From positions 190,594 through 254,593 of the forward strand of contig NZ_JHWV01000001.1 of assembly GCF_000622005.1 (NCBI RefSeq): DNA of 64,000 nucleotides. Direction: 5' to 3'. The stretch's first letter is position 1, and the number at the start of each line of letters is the position of its first letter. The notes beneath the pieces were generated by a model. That model was not told the DNA's origin. It did no database searches and was given only the letters and a program-made list of their open reading frames with translations. The stretch is from Anaerovibrio sp. RM50 (GTDB lineage Bacteria; Bacillota; Negativicutes; Selenomonadales; Selenomonadaceae). Below are positions 1-6,485 of this stretch, piece by piece. Made by a program: the position numbers and the translations under genes.

Positions 1-1033
1 TCAACTTCTTTGTAGTCATTACAACACGCTTCAGGAGCTCAATATTCTCCAAAGAACGGCCTGTTCCCTCGCCAACACAGGAGAGAGCGTCCTCGGATAC
101 CAATACCGGCATGCCGGTCTCATTGCTGAGAAGCTTGTCCAGATTGGTAAGCAGAGCACCGCCGCCAGTCATCATAATACCGTGATCCATTACATCAGCT
201 GCCAGCTCCGGCGGAGTCTTCTCCAAGGTGCTCTTTACAGCGTCAATAATCTTAAATACCGGCTCACTGAGAGCATCACGAATCTCGCTTGCCCTTATGG
301 TAAGGTTCTTAGGAAGACCGCTTACCAGATCACGGCCACGGATATCCATGGTCTTATCAGCATTAGGATTTACAATGGCAGAACCGATTGTAATCTTTAT
401 TTCTTCAGCGGTACGTTCACCAATCATAAGGTTATATACGCGCTTGATGTACTGGATAATGGCAGAATCCATCTCATCACCGCCAATGCGGATAGAGCAG
501 CTGGTAACAATACCACCAAGGGAAATAACTGCAATCTCTGTGGTACCACCGCCAATATCAACCACCATGGAACCAGTGGCCTCCTCCACAGGAAGTCCCG
601 CACCGATGGCAGCAGCCATAGGCTCCTCGATGAGGTATGCTTCACGGGCCCCAGCCTGCTGGGCGGCATCGATAACAGCACGCTTCTCAACCTCGGTAAC
701 ACCAGAAGGAACGCCCACAACAACGCGAGGGCGAACAAAGGACTTGGTATTCATAGCCTTGCGGATAAAATACTTCAGCATGGCCTGAGTAACATCAAAA
801 TCTGCAATAACGCCGTCCTTCATTGGACGAATGGCGATAATGCTGCCCGGAGTACGGCCCAGCATGCGTTTTGCGTCATCACCAACTGCCAGTACCTCGC
901 CACTATCGCTCTTTATAGCAACAACAGATGGCTCACGAAGAACAATTCCCTTGCCCTTAACATGCACCAAAGTGTTTGCAGTACCTAAGTCAATACCCAT
1001 ATCATGGGATAAACCACCAAATAAACTCCACAT
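1..1033 (-). CDS. mreB: Rod shape-determining protein MreB (3' end cut by window edge)
   Basis: MreB is the bacterial actin that polymerises under the inner membrane and guides lateral cell-wall synthesis by the elongasome. The protein starts [30 protein letters not shown] (residues 13-21) is the actin-fold phosphate-1 nucleotide-binding motif. The frame stays open through 344 codons and is still open at base 1, so only the last residues are missing; family members are usually 330-350 aa. The ATG at 1031-1033 follows an AAGGGAG ribosome-binding site. It lies downstream of maf and radC on the same strand, the order known from Bacillus subtilis (maf-radC-mreB), where mreC and mreD follow; those would lie outside this window. 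Residues near the edge ([12 protein letters not shown]) fit the conserved MreB C-terminus. Confidence 0.95.
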   Translation of the reverse strand, partial: MWSLFGGLSHDMGIDLGTANTLVHVKGKGIVLREPSVVAIKSDSGEVLAVGDDAKRMLGRTPGSIIAIRPMKDGVIADFDVTQAMLKYFIRKAMNTKSFVRPRVVVGVPSGVTEVEKRAVIDAAQQAGAREAYLIEEPMAAAIGAGLPVEEATGSMVVDIGGGTTEIAVISLGGIVTSCSIRIGGDEMDSAIIQYIKRVYNLMIGERTAEEIKITIGSAIVNPNADKTMDIRGRDLVSGLPKNLTIRASEIRDALSEPVFKIIDAVKSTLEKTPPELAADVMDHGIMMTGGGALLTNLDKLLSNETGMPVLVSEDALSCVGEGTGRSLENIELLKRVVMTTKKL

Positions 1034-1118
1034 AAATAAATAACTCCCTTCAATATAGCTCGGCTAAATGCCTACATATTGTCTGCAAATTTTTGACCCA
1101 TAAATATTGAGCCACATG

Positions 1119-1805
1119 TCATTGTATCATACCTTCCTCTTTTAGGGAAATATATTTATTATCTCCAAGGACAATATGATCTAAAACTGGTATATCCATT
1201 AGCTTTCCCGCCTCCATAAGCTGTCTGGTAATGTTCAGATCCTCCCGGCTGGGAGATGGGTCTCCGCTGGGGTGGTTATGAACAAGTATCATGGCAGCCG
1301 CTGAATTTTGGACAGCAGCCTTAAACACCTCCCGTGGATGAACCACCGAAGCTGTCAAACTTCCAATAGATATAATAGGCATGGACAAAATATGATGTTT
1401 GATATTCAACAGTATGATTGCAAAATGCTCCCGCTGCTCAAAGCGCAGCCTTGGCATTGCGTAATCCGCCGCATCAGCGGGACAACGTACAACAGGCTTT
1501 TGGGCCGAATCATTCATATTCAGCCTTTTACCCAGCTCCACCGCCGCAGCCAATAATGTGGCCTTGGCTGAGCCAATACCCTTGTACCCCATCAGCTCCT
1601 CTACAGACATTGTAGCCAGAGCCAATACCCCGCTCTCACGATGCTGGCTCAAAATTTCCTGAGCCAGCTGCATTGCCGACTTTTCCTTGGATCCACTTCT
1701 TAGCAAAATTGCCAGAAGCTCAGCGTTGCTGAGAATTCCCGGGCCATAGGCCATAAGCCTCTCCCGTGGACGGTCATCAACTGGAAGATCCTTCACCATT
1801 GTCAT
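1119..1805 (-). CDS. radC: RadC family protein (JAB/MPN-domain)
   Basis: 228-aa RadC family protein. An N-terminal UPF0758/helix-hairpin-helix part (RPRERL near the start, GYKGIGSAKA) is followed by a JAB/MPN metalloprotease-like domain with the metal-binding motif HNHPSGD near residue 176. The historical DNA-repair role is doubtful; the biochemical function of the family is unsettled. I chose the ATG at 1803-1805 because RadC proteins normally start a few residues before the KDLP..DRPRERL segment; a GGGGA stretch lies upstream. Upstream in-frame starts would extend it 12 codons deeper into maf. The start overlaps the end of maf by 29 bp, indicating one transcript with maf and probably mreB. 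Confidence 0.93.
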   Translation of the reverse strand: MTMVKDLPVDDRPRERLMAYGPGILSNAELLAILLRSGSKEKSAMQLAQEILSQHRESGVLALATMSVEELMGYKGIGSAKATLLAAAVELGKRLNMNDSAQKPVVRCPADAADYAMPRLRFEQREHFAIILLNIKHHILSMPIISIGSLTASVVHPREVFKAAVQNSAAAMILVHNHPSGDPSPSREDLNITRQLMEAGKLMDIPVLDHIVLGDNKYISLKEEGMIQ

Positions 1806-2364
1806 ATAAATCAATCCCCGCTTTCCGGGCAAGACCATCAAGACAATGGAGCGGCAAACCTACGACATTGGAGTAAGAACCTCTGATTCCGTCTACAAAC
1901 ACAGCCGCCCTGCCTTGAATGGCATAGGCCCCGGCTTTATCAGCCGGCTCTCCCGTGGCTATGTAAGCATCAATCTGATCTGCGGATAAAGAAGAAAACA
2001 TAACCTCTGTCGTTTCCCATGCCTGCCAGAATTTTCCCTTCCAAGCAAGAACTATACCAGTGATTACCTGGTGAGTCCTACCCGAAAAAGCATTTAGCAT
2101 TTCTCTGGCATGCTCCTTATCCCGAGGCTTACCATATATATGTCCATCAAGGCTCACAACCGTATCGGAGCCCAGCACCGGATACTCCGGATGCTCGGCT
2201 GCCACAGCTGCCGCCTTTAAATGCGCGTTTTGTACCACCAGCTGGTGAGGTTCCAGACTGGTATCTGTAATCTCATCGGCGTTGCTTGTTATAACCTCAA
2301 ACTTGCAGCCGATTTGCTCCAATAGCTCCCGCCTGCGGGGAGATGCTGACGCCAAAATTATCAT
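1777..2364 (-). CDS. maf: Maf family nucleotide pyrophosphatase
   Basis: 195-aa Maf/YhdE/YceF-type nucleoside triphosphate pyrophosphatase. The family hydrolyses non-canonical or modified NTPs (for example dTTP/UTP or methylated nucleotides) to NMP and PPi, a house-cleaning role, and has been linked to septum formation. The start MIILASASPRRRELL is the classic N-terminal signature, and the conserved VLGSDTVV and GRAAVFVDGI..SYSNVVGLPL segments are present. The ATG at 2362-2364 has an AAGGGGTG ribosome-binding site; an earlier in-frame ATG would add 13 unconserved residues and overlap the upstream gene. It overlaps radC downstream. Which subfamily (substrate) it belongs to cannot be decided by eye. 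Confidence 0.93.
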   Translation of the reverse strand: MIILASASPRRRELLEQIGCKFEVITSNADEITDTSLEPHQLVVQNAHLKAAAVAAEHPEYPVLGSDTVVSLDGHIYGKPRDKEHAREMLNAFSGRTHQVITGIVLAWKGKFWQAWETTEVMFSSLSADQIDAYIATGEPADKAGAYAIQGRAAVFVDGIRGSYSNVVGLPLHCLDGLARKAGIDLYDNGEGSSS

Positions 2365-2374
2365 CACACACCCC

Positions 2375-2635
2375 TTAATAACGGCGGAACAAAATAATAG
2401 CAATTACCATACCCAATATACTCATGAGATTAGGTGTAAAAGATAATCCGGCAGTTAACTGGATTACATACAAATTCAATGTAGCCGGAGTCATCTCCAA
2501 TACCGGATAGGTATGCACAAGATAAGGCATAACCCCGGATACTGCATCAACGCCGGATAATAAATCTCCAATAATGCCGCCAAGAACAGCACCAATTATT
2601 ACAAACACGATTAACGTGCCATAACTTCTTTTCAT
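2375..2635 (-). CDS. DUF4321 small membrane protein
   Basis: 86-aa integral membrane protein, typical length for DUF4321, a Firmicute family of unknown function often found upstream of maf. It has an N-terminal transmembrane segment (about residues 7-27, rich in V/I/G) and a C-terminal one (about 66-83), with a polar middle part (VLEMTPATLNLYVIQLTAGLSF) that would face outside. An upstream GGAGG sits 12 nt before the ATG. Ten bases separate its stop from the maf start, so it probably heads the maf-radC-mreB transcript. Family membership is by recognition of the sequence; function is unknown. Confidence 0.8.
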   Translation of the reverse strand: MKRSYGTLIVFVIIGAVLGGIIGDLLSGVDAVSGVMPYLVHTYPVLEMTPATLNLYVIQLTAGLSFTPNLMSILGMVIAIILFRRY

Positions 2636-2669
2636 TATGACAATAAACCTCCATTACATAATTCTCCGT

Positions 2670-2758
2670 TTATAACGCCATTGTTCAAATTTTTTTCAAA
2701 AAAAAAATCTTCCGATCAGCGTTTCAACGAGGTGTGGGTAATCCACACCTCGTTATAA
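2670..2758. repeat. Palindromic intergenic repeat, copy A
   Basis: 89-bp element bounded by inverted ends TTATAACG (2670-2677) and CGTTATAA (2751-2758). Its first 25 bases are identical to copy B at 8726. It contains AAATCTTCC, then AGCGTTTCAACGAG, and ends in a perfect 12-bp hairpin AACGAGGTGTGG/CCACACCTCGTT with loop GTAAT (2726-2754). It lies between the stop of the acyltransferase gene and the start of the DUF4321 gene, so it may also act as a terminator or processing structure for the former. Confidence 0.8.
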
Positions 2759-2810
2759 TTATACAGATTTCTTAAAGACAAAATCAAGATTTTTCAAAGG
2801 GCTCTTTCCC

Positions 2811-3953
2811 CTATTTTCTGGGAGCAAAAAAAGGCAAAAACATCAGTATCCTGCCCACAACATAGGTAAATATCAGCCCCAATGCACAAGCTAAAATGTA
2901 TTTTACATAAACCGGGAGACTCATCCCCATAAGAGCCCATACCACCAGCATTACCAGTCCCATATGAGCATAGTACATAGCGTAAGAATTATCACTGATG
3001 GCCTTCATAAATCCATTGGTATAGTCCAGCTTTGCCTGAAACAGGGCCAGCAGGCCAAAAACCGAGGACATGGCAAAAAGGCTGTGAAGAGCGGATTTTA
3101 CCACCATAAAGGTTACAGGGGTTGCTGTAGCCTGTCCGAAGAAGGTATAGCCAGTATAAAATACGCCTGTGAAAATAAAGGCCGGAATCCAAAGAGTAGG
3201 ATCCAGCTTAAATCCCTTTTCCGTGAACCACTGCTTTCTCCAGGCATAAACTCCCGCAAAGAAATAAATTATATAGAGGGAAATTCTTGTGGGCTGATAA
3301 AGGAAAATTGGCCAAACCTTTGACCAGTTATCATTGTTCCCCCCCACCAAATAATAGGCTCCCACCGTAAGGGCGTAAGACAATACAGCAACTATCAGAA
3401 AGAATGGCTTGCCGGGCTCTGCGGGGTTGAGCCTTTCCTTTATGGCAGGCTTTATTTTCACCACCAAAAACAGCAAAATATACAGATAAAACAGGGTTCC
3501 CAGGAACCAGTACTGGGTATGGGAAAACAGGGGCCCAAAGAAAAATACCTTATTCAAAAACTCCATAAAAGGCAATGGCACATGGCGGGTGGCAAAAATG
3601 AGGTATGTAACTGCAGGCGACAATATAAGTACACCCAATACCCATGGAATAAAAATCCGAATAAGCTTTGAGATCCAGAATTTTTTTGCTGTCTGTCTTG
3701 ACATGGACATAATACCAAAATATCCGGAAACAAAAAACATAACGGGCATAATAAAAATATCTGCCCAAACCACAAACATTGTAAAGGACAGCTGGGGATC
3801 AGACTTGTCCACCGCATACCACCATTCCGGGGCATACTGCATATAGCTCATGGCTATATGAAACACTATCATCAGACAAATAATGAACGCCTTTAAATTA
3901 TCGAGAAAGAAAAATCTTTTTGAACCTGCCGTAATTGTGGAAACCTCTGACAT
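2811..3953 (-). CDS. Acyltransferase 3 family membrane protein
   Basis: 380-aa polytopic membrane protein with about ten hydrophobic segments across its length. The start (FFFLDNLKAFIICLMIVFHIAMSY) carries the acyltransferase-3 hallmark: an aromatic/LD..K pattern, then a first TM helix with a conserved His (VFHIAMSY). These enzymes move acetyl or other acyl groups across the membrane onto sugars, peptidoglycan or exopolysaccharide; the HTQYWFLGTLFYLY segment recalls OpgC-like members that modify glucans. Substrate cannot be told. Its ATG follows a GAGGT ribosome-binding site. It ends 52 bases from repeat copy A; the TVP38 gene lies 20 bp upstream on the same strand, so the two are probably cotranscribed. 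Confidence 0.8.
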   Translation of the reverse strand: MSEVSTITAGSKRFFFLDNLKAFIICLMIVFHIAMSYMQYAPEWWYAVDKSDPQLSFTMFVVWADIFIMPVMFFVSGYFGIMSMSRQTAKKFWISKLIRIFIPWVLGVLILSPAVTYLIFATRHVPLPFMEFLNKVFFFGPLFSHTQYWFLGTLFYLYILLFLVVKIKPAIKERLNPAEPGKPFFLIVAVLSYALTVGAYYLVGGNNDNWSKVWPIFLYQPTRISLYIIYFFAGVYAWRKQWFTEKGFKLDPTLWIPAFIFTGVFYTGYTFFGQATATPVTFMVVKSALHSLFAMSSVFGLLALFQAKLDYTNGFMKAISDNSYAMYYAHMGLVMLVVWALMGMSLPVYVKYILACALGLIFTYVVGRILMFLPFFAPRK

Positions 3954-3973
3954 AATACCAAACCTCGCTAAAA

Positions 3974-4681
3974 TTAATCCTCAATACCCTGTTGCTTCTT
4001 TTTCCGCTTTTCATAAATTAAAAAGGAGCCTACCACTACTATTGCCAGCACAATATTAAATACCAGGCGGTATGGATTTTCACTGGCAGTTACTGCATCA
4101 TGTCCAATCATTGCTTCAATGGCAGTAGAAGGCAGCTTGCCAATAAGAGCTGCCAGCGTATAATCCTTTAATGTCATTTTGCTGAGAGCCCCCACCGCAT
4201 TAAGCAGTCCTGAGGGAAGATATGGTACCAGACGGGCAATAAGCATAATCTTAAAGCCCTCCTTGCCGCTCATATCATCAATTTTCTTCAAATAGGAGTT
4301 CTTGGCAATGACTTCCTCCGCCGCATCCCTAAATAAAAATCTCAGCAACAGAAAGCTGATTACCACACCTACTGTTTCTGCCAGCCAGGCCAGGATAATT
4401 CCCGGCACAATACCAAAAATCAGAGCATTAGCCGAAGAAAATATAATGGCAGGCGGAAATCCAATGGCATTAACGCACAGCACCAAAAGGAAGCTGAACA
4501 GCATAGCCCAGGGGCCAAAGGAATTTATATATTCTGCCACCTGATTCATGTCGCCGCTGAGGCAAACAGCCCAAAGCTCATTGAAAAAGGCCGGGTTTAT
4601 CAGATATATTATCAAAAACAGGGCAAGCATTATCAAAACTGCACCTATCTTAATGGTGGCTACAGAGCGTTTCTTTTGCAT
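3974..4681 (-). CDS. TVP38/TMEM64 (VTT domain) membrane protein
   Basis: 235-aa membrane protein of the TVP38/TMEM64 (SNARE-associated, DedA-related) family. The central VTT signature is visible around G-F-P-P-A-I-I-F and the AxLVPYLPSGLLNAVGALSKM stretch, with TM segments at both ends and a basic C-terminus (YEKRKKKQQ). Members are now viewed as lipid scramblase/transport-like proteins of the inner membrane; the role in bacteria is poorly defined. I use the ATG at 4679-4681 because AGGAGGC lies 6 bases upstream; the longer frame would read through the repeat at 4714. Its 5' region holds repeat copy C. Confidence 0.85.
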   Translation of the reverse strand: MQKKRSVATIKIGAVLIMLALFLIIYLINPAFFNELWAVCLSGDMNQVAEYINSFGPWAMLFSFLLVLCVNAIGFPPAIIFSSANALIFGIVPGIILAWLAETVGVVISFLLLRFLFRDAAEEVIAKNSYLKKIDDMSGKEGFKIMLIARLVPYLPSGLLNAVGALSKMTLKDYTLAALIGKLPSTAIEAMIGHDAVTASENPYRLVFNIVLAIVVVGSFLIYEKRKKKQQGIED

Positions 4682-4713
4682 AAGATGCCTCCTACAATAT
4701 TCAATACGTGTAA

Positions 4714-4763
4714 TTATAACGCAATTGCTCATATTTTTCCATTGAAAGGAAAAATCTTCCAAC
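4714..4763. repeat. Palindromic intergenic repeat, partial copy C
   Basis: About 50 bp matching the left half of copies A and B: TTATAACGCAATTG, an ATTTTTCC/GGAAAAAT hairpin, then AAAAATCTTCCAA identical to copy B. The right half with the CGTTATAA end is missing. It lies in the 5' flank of the TVP38 gene. Confidence 0.6.
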
Positions 4764-4797
4764 TTTTGCCTTTATTACCCTGAAAAGGATAAAAATA

Positions 4798-4826
4798 TTG
4801 ACGAAAATCAGGTCTGGTAGTAATAT
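4798..4826 (+). promoter_or_regulatory. Sigma-70-type promoter of the corA leader
   Basis: TTGACG (4798-4803), exactly 17 bases, then TAATAT (4821-4826). Transcription would start near 4833, giving a 5' leader of roughly 218 nt before corA, far longer than needed for translation initiation and long enough to hold the leader ORF and stems described here. Confidence 0.65.
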
Positions 4827-4898
4827 TTTAATGATCTTAAAGTATATTAAGTATATACAGCAAGGCTCAAAATAAGCTGAAAAGTTGGTGAGGAAAAA

Positions 4899-5000
4899 AT
4901 GGATACAGATTATCCTAGTCCGGAACCCCCGGGTGAATTGACAAAAAACACAGAGACCGTATTCCTTTTTTCCTTTGCCTTATTTAATAATTTAAGGTAA
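4899..5000 (+). CDS. Acidic/proline-rich leader peptide upstream of corA
   Basis: 33-codon ORF with ATG at 4899 and TAA at 4998-5000, preceded by GGTGAGG 6 bases upstream. The peptide starts MDTDYPSPEPPGE and ends hydrophobically (VFLFSFALFNNLR). Eight of residues 2-13 are Asp, Glu or Pro. In enterobacteria the mgtL leader (acidic and proline-rich) ahead of the Mg2+ transporter gene mgtA controls its expression through ribosome destabilisation or slow proline decoding at low Mg2+, and corA there also has a leader ORF. The resemblance is in character and position, not by alignment. It ends 50 bases before corA and overlaps the 5' arm of the leader stems, so a role in sensing Mg2+ by translation is a reasonable inference. 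Not tested. Confidence 0.65.
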   Translation: MDTDYPSPEPPGELTKNTETVFLFSFALFNNLR

Positions 5001-5043
5001 TTGTATTTTTAAGGTCTTATGGTCTCTTTCAAAGTGAAAGGAG
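4952..5043 (+). promoter_or_regulatory. Alternative RNA stems controlling the corA ribosome-binding site
   Basis: Stem 1 pairs AGAGACC (4952-4958, inside the leader ORF) with GGTCTCT (5021-5027), supported by CCTT (4964-4967) with AAGG (5011-5014), and encloses an 8-bp hairpin TTGCCTTA/TAAGGTAA (4975-4982 with 4993-5000, one G-T pair). Stem 2 pairs CTCTTTC (5024-5030) with GAAAGGAG (5036-5043, one bulged G), which covers the AAAGGAG ribosome-binding site of corA. Both stems need bases 5024-5027, so they exclude each other: stem 1 leaves corA open, stem 2 closes it. Pairings were read by eye; no energies were computed. Confidence 0.5.
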
Positions 5044-5050
5044 TACCATA

Positions 5051-6004
5051 ATGCTCAAAATTTACAAATCTCACGAGAATGGTCCTCTCTACGAGTTAAG
5101 TCTGAAAACTCTGGAAAACGGAGCCTGGATTAACATTGTTGACCCTACACCATACGAGCTTAAGGTGGTGGGCAACCTTACCGAGGTTGAGCCCGACTTC
5201 CTGCGTTCAGCTCTTGATGATGAAGAACGCTCCCATATTGATATTGAGGACGACAGTGTCATGATTTTGACCAATGTACCTGTTATCAGGGAAGAAGGCG
5301 GCTATGATACCTTGCCATTGGCTATTATTGTCACTGAAGATTATATTATCACTGTATGCTTGGAAGAAACGCCAGTTCTATCTTATTTCAACGAAAAGAA
5401 TGCCCGCTTCTTCCGAACCTTCAAGAAGACCAGATTTCTGTTCCAGATTCTTTATCGATCTGCCACCTTCTATCTGAGCTATCTGCGTCAGATCAGCAAG
5501 CAATCAGATGAAATAGAACGTAATCTGCGTCACTCCATGAGAAATCAAGAAATCTTAAAGCTTTTGGAGTTACAAAAATCCCTGACATTCTTTAACGCCT
5601 CCCTCCGTTCCAATGGTGCAGTGCTGGACAAGCTTATGCGCCTAAGAACCAACTCCACCATGCAGCCTATGCTGAAATATTACGAGGAAGACGAAGATCT
5701 GCTGGAGGATGTTATTATTGAGAATAAGCAGGCCAAGGAAATGGTTGAGATGTACAGCAAGATTCTTGCACGGCTTGCAGATACCTTCTCCTCCATCATT
5801 TCCAACAATCTTAACCAGGTCATGAAATTCCTGGCGGCTGTCACCATTCTGTTGGCAATTCCGACAGTTATCTCCAGTTTCTTTGGCATGAACGTTCCGG
5901 TGCCAATGTCAGAAAGCACCTGGGCCTTCAGCTATATCTTTGGCATCGCAGGCGTACTGGTGGTTGTCTGCGGCTATCTGCTGTGGAAACGGGATATGTT
6001 CTAA
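5051..6004 (+). CDS. corA: CorA family magnesium transporter
   Basis: 317-aa CorA-type Mg2+ (also Co2+/Ni2+) channel of the inner membrane. A long acidic cytoplasmic N-terminal domain and coiled-coil region precede two C-terminal TM helices; the family's GMN pore motif is at about residues 279-281 (FFGMNVPVP), and the short basic tail (WKRDMF) follows the last helix. Length is normal. The ATG follows AAAGGAG, which can be sequestered by a leader stem. A 218-nt leader with its own peptide suggests Mg2+-linked control. Two small genes follow at 15 and 16 bp spacing and end at a shared terminator, so corA heads a short operon. Confidence 0.93.
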   Translation: MLKIYKSHENGPLYELSLKTLENGAWINIVDPTPYELKVVGNLTEVEPDFLRSALDDEERSHIDIEDDSVMILTNVPVIREEGGYDTLPLAIIVTEDYIITVCLEETPVLSYFNEKNARFFRTFKKTRFLFQILYRSATFYLSYLRQISKQSDEIERNLRHSMRNQEILKLLELQKSLTFFNASLRSNGAVLDKLMRLRTNSTMQPMLKYYEEDEDLLEDVIIENKQAKEMVEMYSKILARLADTFSSIISNNLNQVMKFLAAVTILLAIPTVISSFFGMNVPVPMSESTWAFSYIFGIAGVLVVVCGYLLWKRDMF

Positions 6005-6019
6005 ATAAGGAGTTTCACC

Positions 6020-6250
6020 ATGGCAACAATGACTGAATCACAACTTAGGTCTGGCGTAATTTTCGGGGACAATGAAACGGGAGAATTTGTTTACATGCCT
6101 GCCAGCGAGCTTGGCGTTGAACATCCCATGTGCGTATATGAATACGATACTGCCAGAGACGATATTAATCTGGATGATGCCATCAGAACCATCCGCTTGA
6201 GAAGTCTACGCCCCGCCAGCCATCCAAGACTTGGAAAGAACTCATGCTAA
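6020..6250 (+). CDS. Hypothetical 76-aa protein in the corA operon
   Basis: Small soluble protein with no family that I recognise. It starts MATMTESQLRSGVIFGDNET and has a mixed N-terminal half rich in acidic residues and an Arg-rich C-terminus (TIRLRSLRPASHPRLGKNSC). A TAAGGAG ribosome-binding site lies 8 bases before the ATG. It sits 15 bp after corA and 16 bp before a YefM-like antitoxin gene. It has no RelE, PemK or HicA features, so calling it the toxin partner would be unsupported; antitoxin genes also usually come before their toxin. It could be a small regulator of the locus. Confidence 0.6.
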   Translation: MATMTESQLRSGVIFGDNETGEFVYMPASELGVEHPMCVYEYDTARDDINLDDAIRTIRLRSLRPASHPRLGKNSC

Positions 6251-6266
6251 GCGAGGGGGATCATAT

Positions 6267-6440
6267 ATGATTGCTGTTCCATCATCAGATTTTCTGAAGG
6301 AATTTACCATCTATGCCGATAAGGCCACAGATGAAAAGGAAACTATTTTCGTACAGCGGGCCAATGACAAAAATCTGGTGGTTATGTCAATGGACGCCTA
6401 CAACGAAATACAGAAAAAATTATATGATAATAAAAAATAG
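6267..6440 (+). CDS. Phd/YefM-like antitoxin, orphan
   Basis: 57-aa protein resembling the N-terminal DNA-binding part of Phd/YefM antitoxins: a short beta strand and helix (MIAVPSSDFLKEFTIYADKA), then ETIFVQRANDKNLVVMSMDAYNEIQ, matching the family pattern (strand, N/K turn, V-V-x-M-S-x-x-x-Y-x-x-x-x). The start at 6267 is fixed by GAGGGGG 7 bases upstream; a longer frame from 6231 would overlap the previous gene and lack a site. No RelE/Txe-like gene follows: a terminator lies directly after the stop. Known YefM proteins bind their own promoter and neutralise a toxin; here, with the C-terminal toxin-binding tail almost absent (ends KKLYDNKK), it may be only a DNA-binding remnant or autoregulator. 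Confidence 0.6.
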   Translation: MIAVPSSDFLKEFTIYADKATDEKETIFVQRANDKNLVVMSMDAYNEIQKKLYDNKK

Positions 6441-6458
6441 ACTGCCAAAGCAGTCTAT
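6437..6458. terminator. Bidirectional terminator between the yefM-like gene and the histidine kinase
   Basis: Perfect 9-bp stem ATAGACTGC/GCAGTCTAT with loop CAAA, T-rich on the right and A-rich on the left, so it can stop transcription from both sides of this convergent pair. Confidence 0.85.
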
Positions 6459-6485
6459 TTTTATTTAAACTATGTTTCACCCTTG

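Noticed and set aside
182-988. Plus-strand frame opposite mreB
   Set aside because: Antisense shadow of a clear mreB reading frame.
4833-5050. Known riboswitch (M-box or similar) ahead of corA
   Set aside because: I compared the leader with the remembered M-box, yybP-ykoY, fluoride and c-di-GMP consensus patterns and found no core match; the leader peptide and alternate stems explain the leader better.
6441-6485. RelE/Txe toxin gene after the YefM-like antitoxin
   Set aside because: A terminator follows at once and no plus-strand frame exists before the convergent kinase gene.
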